A stretch of DNA of 40,471 bases from Candidatus Methanodesulfokora washburnensis (GCF_003947435.1 NZ_RCOS01000125.1:1-40471), one strand, 5' to 3'. Numbered from the stretch's first letter, positions 15,931 through 22,861 are shown. A program made the numbers and translations. The notes: generated by a model not told the origin, from the letters alone.

Positions 15931-16518
15931 ATGAGGAAGAAATGGCTAAGCTATATGAGCTCAGGTTTAACAGTTGTATTTATATTATACATTATACCAA
16001 TGTTTTTCCTTGATACATTCTTTTTATACTTCCGTAAAGATATATACGTGCTCATAGGAGTTCTGCTATCCTTTCTTCTCTACATCTGTTCGTGGAAGGA
16101 ATTCAATAGGATAAGGGAAAAGGATACTACATTTAAAAATTTCAAATTCTCGTTCATCTCCAACCTACTATTTTTCACATTCTTCCTCAGCATCCCACTT
16201 CTTGCACCATATCCTGAAGTAGGAAGCTTCATTTTAGGTTCGCTCTCCATAGTCTTCTTCGCATTTGTGTCTATCAGCACTTATCAAAGCATGGTTCTAG
16301 GGCCAGTGAAGGGGCATTTAATGTCAATAATTCTCTTCTGCATTTATGCTATTATCTCAATCTCGATAAAAACAGGTCTGAATTACAAGATCCTATCCCT
16401 TCTCCCGCTGGCATACTTCATTGCATCAATGTTGGAGATGAGGAGAAATAGATTTCCATCCGGCTTTCTTCTGCTCTTGATGGGCCTACATCCCCTATTG
16501 CGCGCGCAATGGAGATAA
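15931..16518 (+). CDS. Small polytopic membrane protein B2
   Basis: 195 residues with six predicted helices. A conserved central block F-S-F-I-S-N-L-L-F-F-T-F-F-L-S-I-P-L-L-A runs across helix 3, preceded by an N-R-I-R-E cytoplasmic loop. It is a clear paralogue of B3, with long identical nucleotide stretches (for example 25 bp at 16406-16430). The similarity stops abruptly after R-N-R-F-P. The final residues look like an accidental reading of the 5' part of the next gene, suggesting a deletion joined the two. GGTGAT is almost adjacent to the ATG, unusually close for a ribosome site. No function is known. Confidence 0.7.
   Translation: MRKKWLSYMSSGLTVVFILYIIPMFFLDTFFLYFRKDIYVLIGVLLSFLLYICSWKEFNRIREKDTTFKNFKFSFISNLLFFTFFLSIPLLAPYPEVGSFILGSLSIVFFAFVSISTYQSMVLGPVKGHLMSIILFCIYAIISISIKTGLNYKILSLLPLAYFIASMLEMRRNRFPSGFLLLLMGLHPLLRAQWR
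16497..16510. repeat. 14-bp perfect palindrome at the B2/A' junction
   Basis: ATTGCGCGCGCAAT is its own reverse complement. An alternating CG tract of this kind stands out in this AT-rich neighbourhood. It covers the last codons of B2 and ends within the ATG of A'. Confidence 0.6.
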
Positions 16519-16766
16519 TGAATAAATATGGATTGGATGTTGGAGTTCATTGTTCTCTATGTTCACTAGAGCTGGCCCTAGCTTGGCATGCTATTACCAC
16601 AGAAGCAGCTAACTGGGTTATTGGAGCAAGCATGGGTACTGTCACAGTGGGATGCGGTCTGTGTGGTTTTAAATTGGTGGAAGCTGCTGGTTATCGTGCA
16701 GCCAAATGCTGCATAGGAGAGTGGTACGACTGTAACTGCCATTGTGTAAACATAAAGTGGGGATGA
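16509..16766 (+). CDS. Short cysteine-rich peptide gene (A'), copy of the protein A C-terminal module
   Basis: 85 residues with C-S-L-C (15-18), a 30-residue hydrophobic Gly/Ala-rich stretch, C-G-L-C (49-52) and C-C-I-G-E-W-Y-D-C-N-C-H-C (67-79), then V-N-I-K-W-G. Cys spacing and the terminal motif match the end of protein A, while the middle has diverged and is shorter. There is no signal peptide. The frame stays open 19 codons upstream of the ATG into the 3' end of B2 and reads like protein (L-D-G-P-T-S-P-I-A-R-A). The gene may therefore be the remnant of a longer A-type gene. It could still be expressed through coupling to B2, whose stop overlaps its start. B3 follows one base later. Confidence 0.7.
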   Translation: MEIMNKYGLDVGVHCSLCSLELALAWHAITTEAANWVIGASMGTVTVGCGLCGFKLVEAAGYRAAKCCIGEWYDCNCHCVNIKWG

Positions 16767-16767
16767 T

Positions 16768-17352
16768 ATGGAGGAAAAATGGGGTAATATAACCGATGCG
16801 GTTTGCGCAGCATTTATATTATATGTTATTCTCCCTTTATGCTTTATGTTCTTTTCTTATAACTCTTTTTTGGCAATACTAAAATTATGGTATATCCTTG
16901 TAGAAATTCTGCTATCCTCCCTCTGCTATTTCTGCATGTGGATGAATTTCAACAGGATGAGGGAGGAGGGAGCCATATCTAAGGATGCAAAGTTCTCATT
17001 TATTTCCAACCTCTTGTTCTTCATCTTCTTCCTTAGCATCCCACTGCTCGCACCATACTCGGAATATGAGGGACATTATCTACCTTACTTCACCCTTCTC
17101 TTCCTTACATTCGAGCTTATCAGCTTTCCTCTTGTTAAACATTTCAGGCTAGTGAATGGACGTTTAATAATCATGATTGTCTTCTGCTTTCTTTCCCTTC
17201 CTTTCCTGATTCACGTGAGTCCGAAAACTATCGCAATATTCCTCATCTCGCTGGCATACTTCATTGCATCAATTCTGGATATAAGGAGAAATAGATTTCC
17301 ATACTTTGCTCTGGCATATCTGGAGAGAAAGAGCATCAGGGGGTCTACATGA
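16768..17352 (+). CDS. Small polytopic membrane protein B3
   Basis: 194 residues, six predicted helices, no recognised family. It shares with B2 the F-N-R-x-R-E loop, the K-F-S-F-I-S-N-L-L-F-F-x-F-F-L-S-I-P-L-L-A-P-Y block and the L-A-Y-F-I-A-S-I-L-D-I-R-R-N-R-F-P ending, followed by a basic tail. It starts one base after the stop of A', so a cysteine-rich gene is again followed directly by a B-type membrane protein, as in A-B1. The pairing suggests the two products act together. Its stop overlaps the ATG of a 20-codon frame ending at 17411. Confidence 0.7.
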   Translation: MEEKWGNITDAVCAAFILYVILPLCFMFFSYNSFLAILKLWYILVEILLSSLCYFCMWMNFNRMREEGAISKDAKFSFISNLLFFIFFLSIPLLAPYSEYEGHYLPYFTLLFLTFELISFPLVKHFRLVNGRLIIMIVFCFLSLPFLIHVSPKTIAIFLISLAYFIASILDIRRNRFPYFALAYLERKSIRGST

Positions 17353-17411
17353 ATGGAAAAAGCATTGCTAGGATTTTCTTCGGGATTTCGTACATGCTTT
17401 TTTCTCTCTGA
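17349..17411 (+). other. 20-codon hydrophobic mini-ORF after B3
   Basis: The ATG overlaps the B3 stop (ATGA) and reads M-N-G-K-S-I-A-R-I-F-F-G-I-S-Y-M-L-F-S-L before TGA. It looks like the first helix of a membrane protein and could be the stump of a lost fourth B gene. It may equally be chance. A small hairpin (CTGAT, five-base loop, ATCAG) overlaps its stop. Confidence 0.25.
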
Positions 17412-17418
17412 TGATTTA

Positions 17419-17700
17419 TCAGCCTAAAAATGAGTCCAAGCCTTTCTCTTTTCTTCTCTTCAAGTCCTCTGATATAGATCCCAGAAGATCCTCCCATTTC
17501 ATCTCCCCTCTAACCCATCTCAGCAGATCCCCTGTTCTTCCAGACATAAGCTCCAAAAAGCTTCTCCAGTCAATCACCCCCTTTACCTCCTTATAGATGT
17601 AGCTTTGAAGCCTGTTTCCATACCAAACAGCCAGTTTCTCGTCCATCACCTCCATCATCCTCTTTATCTCTTCCTTTATCTCAAGGGGCTCGGGTATCAT
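17419..17700 (-). CDS. Hypothetical protein (93 aa)
   Basis: A charged, helical, soluble protein with four Trp and no Cys; family not recognised. It begins M-I-P-E-P-L-E-I-K-E-E-I-K-R and has a central W-Y-G-N-R-L-Q-S-Y-I-Y-K-E-V-K-G-V-I-D-W. The ATG at 17700 lies about 26 bp from a TATA-like TTTTTAAG on the minus strand, so it probably has its own leaderless promoter, although it also follows the radical SAM gene by 51 bp on the same strand. GGGAA and TTCCC arms flank that TATA element and could be a regulator site. It converges on the cysteine-rich cluster. Confidence 0.6.
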   Translation of the reverse strand: MIPEPLEIKEEIKRMMEVMDEKLAVWYGNRLQSYIYKEVKGVIDWRSFLELMSGRTGDLLRWVRGEMKWEDLLGSISEDLKRRKEKGLDSFLG

Positions 17701-17722
17701 CGGTATATCTTGGGAAGGGAAA

Positions 17723-17730
17723 CTTAAAAA
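17723..17730 (-). promoter_or_regulatory. TATA box of the 93-aa gene, with flanking inverted arms
   Basis: TTTTTAAG on the minus strand, centred 26 bp upstream of the ATG at 17700. GGGAA (17717-17721) and TTCCC (17734-17738) flank it as an inverted pair. Confidence 0.35.
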
Positions 17731-17751
17731 ATATTCCCAAAAAGTGGGGAG

Positions 17752-19191
17752 TTAGCTGCTTTTCACGCTAGCTAGCAAGCTCTCATATGCCGCCTTGTTC
17801 AGGATGCATCCCGGATCTGGAGCCATGTAATCATGGAAGTATCCATAAGCTCTTGCCCTGCACCCTCCGCAGACATATCTGAATGGACACTGACCGCAGT
17901 AACTTTCAAGAGCATCCTTGTCCCTCAGGTCATTTAGCACTTTGTCATGAGCCCACCAATCATCGAATCTATCCAATATCTCCATTATGTTCCCTATTTT
18001 CATCGGGAAGAAGACGCATGGCCTTATGTCCCCGTTCGGCCACAGACCTATGTAGAACCTTCCAGCCCCGCATCCACCTATGAACTCTGCAAGAGACTTG
18101 AGCTTCCTTCCGAGCTCAGCATTGGTGAAATGAGTTGGAAATATGAAGTTCTCTGAATCTCCCTCTGTCATTAAGGCAACTCTTGAGAACTGAGGAGCTG
18201 TCGTCAGGACATTTATCTTTCTTCCGCTTCTCAGCTCCCTGTAGAGCATCTTCAGGAGCTCCTCTCTCTCATCGGGGGATAGATCCCAGTCCTCTATGAA
18301 TATCCCTCTCCCCGTCGGGATGAAGTTGTACATCATGAACCATCTGGCTCCAAGTTTTTCAGACAGGTCTATAACAGATGGTATCTCCCTCCAGTTGTCC
18401 TTTGTGGCTGTCATGGCCACGTTGACAAAGAACCCCATCTTGGAAGCTATCTTTATCGCATTAGTGGCTCTCTCCCAAGCTCCATCCACACCCCTGAATT
18501 CATCGTGAGTTCTGGGATTGGCACCATCTAGGCTTATCTGGAGGAATCTAACACCTGAATCCCATAGCTTCTGAGCAGTGTTCTCATTTATTAATGTTCC
18601 ATTTGTCGCCATAGCAACGTAGATTCCCTTCTCATATGCGTATCTGGACAGCTCATAGATGTCAGGCCTCACCATGGGCTCTCCTCCCGACCACGCTATT
18701 GTCACCACACCCGCCCTGTCAAATGTGTCTATCACTCTCTTCGCCTCCTCCGTGGATAGTTCATCTGGCAATGGTCTGCCTGCGTTTGCATAGCAGTGTT
18801 TGCACCTCAAATTACAGGCATATGTGACATCCCATACAACGAGAAACGGAGCTCCGGGGACAAATGGCCTCCTGACACCGAAAGTAGCTATTCCCTTTAC
18901 GACAGATGAGAGGCCTCTCCTCCAGTAAGCGTCCCTCATTGCCCTCTTTATCTCCTCCTTATCAGCGCCGAATGATCTTGCTCCCAGATCTATGACCCCG
19001 CTGACTATCTTCGATGCCAGCTTGCATTTCCCACATGCATCCTCTCTTACTCCGGAATAAAGCTCAAGCGCAATCTCAAGCCTGCTCTTCTTATCCTCCT
19101 CGCAGTACTCATTAAGCTTTTTCAGAATTCCTCTGGAGAACTTATTGTCCACAAGAAACTTGAACATCTCAACCGGTTCTGCTATCGACAT
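17752..19191 (-). CDS. Radical SAM enzyme with SPASM-type C-terminus
   Basis: 479 residues. An N-terminal helical domain (1-110) contains C-x2-C near residue 53. The radical SAM barrel starts with C-N-L-R-C-K-H-C (C126, C130, C133) and has S-G-G-E-P for SAM binding. The C-terminal auxiliary-cluster region has G-C-G-A-G-R, C-V-F-F-P, C-G-Q-C-P-F-R-Y-V-C-G-G-C and a late Cys, as in SPASM proteins that carry one or two extra [4Fe-4S] clusters. Such enzymes mature peptides, hemes or other cofactors; the exact substrate is not evident. Its start overlaps the end of the HTH gene by about 23 bp, so the two form an operon. Location 400 bp from a cysteine-rich precursor cluster makes a peptide-maturase role worth testing. 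Confidence 0.85.
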   Translation of the reverse strand: MSIAEPVEMFKFLVDNKFSRGILKKLNEYCEEDKKSRLEIALELYSGVREDACGKCKLASKIVSGVIDLGARSFGADKEEIKRAMRDAYWRRGLSSVVKGIATFGVRRPFVPGAPFLVVWDVTYACNLRCKHCYANAGRPLPDELSTEEAKRVIDTFDRAGVVTIAWSGGEPMVRPDIYELSRYAYEKGIYVAMATNGTLINENTAQKLWDSGVRFLQISLDGANPRTHDEFRGVDGAWERATNAIKIASKMGFFVNVAMTATKDNWREIPSVIDLSEKLGARWFMMYNFIPTGRGIFIEDWDLSPDEREELLKMLYRELRSGRKINVLTTAPQFSRVALMTEGDSENFIFPTHFTNAELGRKLKSLAEFIGGCGAGRFYIGLWPNGDIRPCVFFPMKIGNIMEILDRFDDWWAHDKVLNDLRDKDALESYCGQCPFRYVCGGCRARAYGYFHDYMAPDPGCILNKAAYESLLASVKSS

Positions 19192-19498
19192 CTTTCTCCC
19201 TCCCCATCACCTCATCTAAAGCTGATCTGATGAGATCAGCCAGCTCTCCTGGGGAGAGAGGATGGTAGACATAGGCCAGCCTTCCGTTTATCTCAGAGGG
19301 AACTCTTCTCACTATTCCTGCTCTCACCAGCTTGGTTAAATTCTTGTATATCGTCCTTCTGGACACTTTCAGCTCCTTCTCCAGATCTGAAACCGAGCAT
19401 CCGCACTTCCTGTATATGTGGTGGGCTATTCTCTCCTCCCCTCTCCCCAAGCCAAGAAGCCTTATTGCGACAGATAGGATATTCATCATTCCTACCAT
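19169..19498 (-). CDS. Winged-helix transcriptional regulator
   Basis: 109 residues. An HTH spans about residues 30-65: G-C-S-V-S-D-L-E-K-E-L-K-V-S-R-R-T-I-Y-K-N-L-T-K-L, followed by a wing with Y-V-Y-H-P-L. This is typical of archaeal TrmB/MarR-like regulators. C32 and C34 (K-C-G-C) might sense metal or redox. The ATG at 19498 is 27 bp from a TATA box that is itself inside a palindrome, suggesting autorepression. It is co-transcribed with the downstream radical SAM gene, which it probably controls. Confidence 0.8.
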   Translation of the reverse strand: MVGMMNILSVAIRLLGLGRGEERIAHHIYRKCGCSVSDLEKELKVSRRTIYKNLTKLVRAGIVRRVPSEINGRLAYVYHPLSPGELADLIRSALDEVMGREKDVDSRTG

Positions 19499-19518
19499 AA
19501 GAATTTTTGTCTTCTCAT

Positions 19519-19537
19519 GAATATAAATTTTGTATTC
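19519..19537 (-). promoter_or_regulatory. Near-perfect palindrome over the TATA box of the HTH-radical SAM operon
   Basis: GAATATAAATTTTGTATTC matches its reverse complement at 16 of 19 positions and includes the TATA element (19521-19530) centred 27 bp from the HTH start codon. A repressor bound here would block TBP. The encoded winged-helix protein is the obvious candidate. Confidence 0.5.
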
Positions 19538-19615
19538 ATTATTGAAAATTTTATTATAATATAGACTTTAAAATAAATCGTTGAATCAAATATAAGTTAG
19601 CTCTGAAGACAGCTG

Positions 19616-19621
19616 TTATAA
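19616..19621 (+). promoter_or_regulatory. TATA box of the TIGR04076-like gene
   Basis: TTATAA centred 25.5 bp upstream of the ATG at 19644. This supports that ATG as a leaderless start over the TTG at 19638. Confidence 0.45.
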
Positions 19622-19643
19622 GCTGCCATCACGTTAATTGAGG

Positions 19644-19946
19644 ATGAGCTACAGAGTAGTACTCGAGGTAAAGGATGTGAGAGGATTCTGCCCAATTTAC
19701 AAGAAGGGAGACAGAATAGTCCTGAAAGGGTTTTATATAGATGCAAAGAACTCAAAGGATATCTGCATTCACATGTTCTCCTCTCTTCTTACCCTTCTCT
19801 CTGCCTTTTCGCATGGATCATCGGCTATAGAGCTTGGAATAGGAAGTTCTGAGGACATAGGCTATCTACAATGTCCGGATCCGGGCCCTCCGTATACAAA
19901 AGGGGGAACTGTTATCTTTGAGCTTAGAAGGGAGAGATCAAAATAA
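19644..19946 (+). CDS. TIGR04076-family small protein
   Basis: 100 residues. It matches the family pattern I recall: an N-terminal strand, G-x-C-P-x-Y-K-K-G-D-R-I, a helical centre, and a C-terminal C-P-D-P-G-P-P-Y-T-K-G-G-T-V-I-F-E-L. The two conserved Cys lie in these two motifs and might bind metal or be redox active. No function is established for the family that I know of. It stands alone, about 55 bp before the DNA ligase gene. Confidence 0.65.
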   Translation: MSYRVVLEVKDVRGFCPIYKKGDRIVLKGFYIDAKNSKDICIHMFSSLLTLLSAFSHGSSAIELGIGSSEDIGYLQCPDPGPPYTKGGTVIFELRRERSK

Positions 19947-20001
19947 GTGGAACACCTGAGCTCAACTAAAGCAATTTATTTTACAGCTCCCTGAACCTAG
20001 G

Positions 20002-21543
20002 ATGCTCCTCGAAGAGCTTGTGAAAGTGCTGAACAGGGTGAGGGAAACCTCTTCTAGAGAGAAGAAAGTGGCCATCATGGCTGATTTTCTCAGAAACTTG
20101 GATGATAATGACCTGAAGAATGTGGTTAAGCTGATCTCAGGAATAGGAAGAATTAACGTCTCCTGGGGAACTATAGCTAGGGCTGTCGGCTTATCTCAAG
20201 GGGAGGATATAGGGGAGATGGTGAGAAGATCCCTATTAGAGAAGAGAAAGCAGCACTCCCTTGTAGAAGAAGCTGTTACAGTGGAGGAGCTGATAGATCT
20301 GCTTTCCTATCTGGAGAGCCTTAAGGGAAAGGGATCCTCTGAGAAGAGGGTTGCATTGATAAGATCTTTCTTCAGAAGGCTATCTCCTGAGGAAGCAGGA
20401 TTTGTTGCTAGGTGCATAACCGGGGAGATGAGGGCTGGGCTCAGCAAGGGCCTTTTAATCGAGGCAATAGGCAGGGCTTTCGGCAGAGGAGACATAAGCA
20501 AAGCACATACAGTCATTGGGGATCTTTCCGAGCTTGCCTTGATGGCAAAGAAGGGAAAGCTTCAGGTTAGCCCAAAGCTGTTCTCTCCTATAAGTCCAAT
20601 GCTAGCAGAAAGCTGTTATTCTGTCAAGGAAGCTCTAGAGGAGATGGGAATAGCCGCATTCGAGTACAAACTGGATGGAGTTAGGGTTCAGGTGCATAAA
20701 GAGGGGGATAGAATCAAGATGTTCAGCAGAAGGCTTTCCGATATAACGGATAGATTCAGAGTTGAGCTTGATTTGAAATGCGAGTCCTGCATAACTGAAG
20801 GGGAAATTATAGGACTTGGGCTTGATGGAAGACCTGTTCCCTTTCAGATACTCATGAGAAAGGCTGATATAAGAAGGGAGATCCTTTTCTTCGATCTAGT
20901 TTATCTGAACGGGAAAACTCTGCTTGATACGCCCTATCAGGAGAGAAGAAAGATGCTTGAAGAGATATCTGACAAGCTGGTGCCCAGAATAGTCACAGAT
21001 GATCAAAAAAGGGCTGAGGAATTTCTAAAAGAAGCTATGGAAATGGGACATGAGGGCCTGATGGCAAAGAAGCTCAACAGCCCCTATCAAGCTGGAGTAA
21101 GGGGAAGATACTGGCTGAAGATAAAGCCGGGACTTGAAAAACTGGATCTTGTAATAGTGGGAGCTGATTGGGGATATGGAAGGAGGAGCAGGTGGCTGTC
21201 AGATTACTATCTAGCTGCATATGATGAGGAGAGGGGGACATTTGAGGTAGTGGGCAAGACCTTCAAGGGATTGACCGATGAAGAGTTCGAGAAAATGACA
21301 GGAAAGCTTCTTTCCTTGGCTGTGAAAGAAGATGGAAAGACGGTCTGGGTGAAGCCTGAGGTTGTTGTTGAGGTAGCATATGATGAGATACAAAGAAGTC
21401 CAAAATATAGATCCGGATTTGCCCTGAGGTTTGCGAGAATAACAGCCATAAGGGAGGATAAAAGCCCCGGAGATGCCGATACGATTTCAAAGATAAAGAG
21501 GATATATGAATCCCAGTTCTCCAGAAAGTCAGCTAAATGGTGA
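20002..21543 (+). CDS. ATP-dependent DNA ligase, short (LigB-like) form
   Basis: 513 residues. A helical N-terminal DNA-binding domain (about 1-195) precedes the nucleotidyltransferase domain, with the adenylated lysine in F-E-Y-K-L-D-G-V-R (K223). Later motifs are F-S-R-R-L-S-D-I-T, E-G-E-I-I-G, F-F-D-L-V-Y-L-N-G, E-G-L-M-A-K and W-L-K-I-K-P. The OB-fold end has a P-K-Y-R-S-G-F-A-L-R-F-A-R segment. It seals nicks in duplex DNA. At 513 residues it is shorter than the usual archaeal replicative ligase, closer to LigB-type enzymes, and is one of two ligases in this window. A TATA-like TTTATTTTA (19975-19983) sits about 24 bp before the ATG. Confidence 0.92.
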   Translation: MLLEELVKVLNRVRETSSREKKVAIMADFLRNLDDNDLKNVVKLISGIGRINVSWGTIARAVGLSQGEDIGEMVRRSLLEKRKQHSLVEEAVTVEELIDLLSYLESLKGKGSSEKRVALIRSFFRRLSPEEAGFVARCITGEMRAGLSKGLLIEAIGRAFGRGDISKAHTVIGDLSELALMAKKGKLQVSPKLFSPISPMLAESCYSVKEALEEMGIAAFEYKLDGVRVQVHKEGDRIKMFSRRLSDITDRFRVELDLKCESCITEGEIIGLGLDGRPVPFQILMRKADIRREILFFDLVYLNGKTLLDTPYQERRKMLEEISDKLVPRIVTDDQKRAEEFLKEAMEMGHEGLMAKKLNSPYQAGVRGRYWLKIKPGLEKLDLVIVGADWGYGRRSRWLSDYYLAAYDEERGTFEVVGKTFKGLTDEEFEKMTGKLLSLAVKEDGKTVWVKPEVVVEVAYDEIQRSPKYRSGFALRFARITAIREDKSPGDADTISKIKRIYESQFSRKSAKW

Positions 21544-21634
21544 TAATGAATAGTAAACGCAGCTCTGGATTTTAGCTGCCCTAGCTGGAAATTTTTAAGT
21601 GCTCTTCGGACAATCCCGTTATGTTTTAAGCAAG

Positions 21635-21644
21635 TTTTTAATTT
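21635..21644 (+). promoter_or_regulatory. TATA box of the sufS-like gene
   Basis: TTTTTAATTT, centred 24.5 bp upstream of the ATG at 21664; leaderless initiation expected. Confidence 0.45.
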
Positions 21645-21663
21645 TTCAGGGAGAGGATGAATT

Positions 21664-22857
21664 ATGTACGATGTGGAGAGGATAAGAGAGCAGTTTCCTG
21701 TTTTGAGAAATAGAAAAATTATATATCTGGATAATGCCGCTACATCACTAACTCCTGATAGAGTAATAGATGCTATCGTGAGATATTACTCTATGCACAG
21801 AGCTAATGTGCATAGAGGGCTTCATAAGCTCTCGATGGAGGCATCCAAAGTCTACGATGATGCCCATTCAAGAGTTGCCTCTTTCATAGGGGCAGAACCG
21901 CAGGAGTTGATATTCACAAGTGGAACAACAGAAGCACTGAACTTAGTCGCCTCAGGCCTTAAGCTGGGGAAAGGGGATCCAGTTGTTGTGACAATGATGG
22001 AGCATCATGCAAATCTTCTTCCATGGTATAGGCTAAGAAAGGAAAAAGGCGTTGAGATAAGATTTGTCCCTGTCTCAGCTGATGGAGGGATAGATATGAA
22101 CTCATATCAGGAGATGGTTAAGGGAGCAAGAGTAGTTAGCGTCACATGGGTCTCCAATGTCCTTGGAACAATATCCCCTGTGGAGGAGATGAAGAAGATA
22201 GCTAAGGAGAACGGTGCAATATTCGGTCTTGATGGGGCCCAGGCAGTTCCTCACATGCCAGTAGATGTGAGGAAACTGGATATAGACTTTCTTGCTTTTT
22301 CTGCTCATAAAATGTGCGGGCCAACTGGAATAGGAGCTCTTTACCTGAGAAGGGATCTAGCTGAGGAGATGGAGCCATTTAAGCTCGGTGGAGACATGAT
22401 CTCAGATGTCACGCTCGATGGATATCTTCCAGCAGAACTTCCCACAAAGTTTGAGGCTGGAACTCCTCCTATAGCTGAGGCCTTTGGATTCTCTGAGGCA
22501 ATTAACTTTCTCGAGGAGCTGGGGGTTGAGAACATAATGAACCACGTCAGAAGGATAACTAAGGAAGCAGTAAAAGCTCTAAGCGAGATGAAAAAAGTGA
22601 GAATATATGGACCTGCTCCTGAGGAGGAGAGAGGAGGATTGATAAGCTTCTCCATAGACGGAATGAACTGTCATGATGTTGCTGCTGCCTTGGATGAGCT
22701 TTCTGGAATATGTGTTAGGTCGGGACATCACTGTGCTTTACCTCTTCACAAGTACGTTTTGGGAGTTGATGGAACTGTTAGAGCCTCATTTTACCTCTAC
22801 AATACATTAGAAGAGGTGGAAACTCTTGTAAATACGCTGAACGATATAATAGGGTGA
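21664..22857 (+). CDS. sufS: Cysteine desulfurase, SufS type
   Basis: 397 residues of the fold-I aminotransferase class V. It has Y-L-D-N-A-A-T-S near the N-terminus, T-S-G-T-T-E-A-L-N, E-H-H-A-N-L-L-P-W, the PLP lysine in S-A-H-K-M-C-G-P-T-G (K216) and the persulfide cysteine in R-S-G-H-H-C-A (C357). R-x-G-H-H-C is the group II (SufS/CsdA) signature. It removes sulfur from cysteine for Fe-S clusters or thiolated cofactors. No SufBCD or SufU-like scaffold gene is present here. It is directly followed by an Fe-S protein gene, likely in the same operon. Confidence 0.93.
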   Translation: MYDVERIREQFPVLRNRKIIYLDNAATSLTPDRVIDAIVRYYSMHRANVHRGLHKLSMEASKVYDDAHSRVASFIGAEPQELIFTSGTTEALNLVASGLKLGKGDPVVVTMMEHHANLLPWYRLRKEKGVEIRFVPVSADGGIDMNSYQEMVKGARVVSVTWVSNVLGTISPVEEMKKIAKENGAIFGLDGAQAVPHMPVDVRKLDIDFLAFSAHKMCGPTGIGALYLRRDLAEEMEPFKLGGDMISDVTLDGYLPAELPTKFEAGTPPIAEAFGFSEAINFLEELGVENIMNHVRRITKEAVKALSEMKKVRIYGPAPEEERGGLISFSIDGMNCHDVAAALDELSGICVRSGHHCALPLHKYVLGVDGTVRASFYLYNTLEEVETLVNTLNDIIG

Positions 22858-22861
22858 GCTT

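Noticed and set aside
17409-17425. Box C-like TGATGA near the end of the cysteine-rich cluster as a C/D RNA
   Set aside because: No matching D, C' and D' boxes at proper spacing; the sequence is better described as a small CTGAT/ATCAG hairpin.
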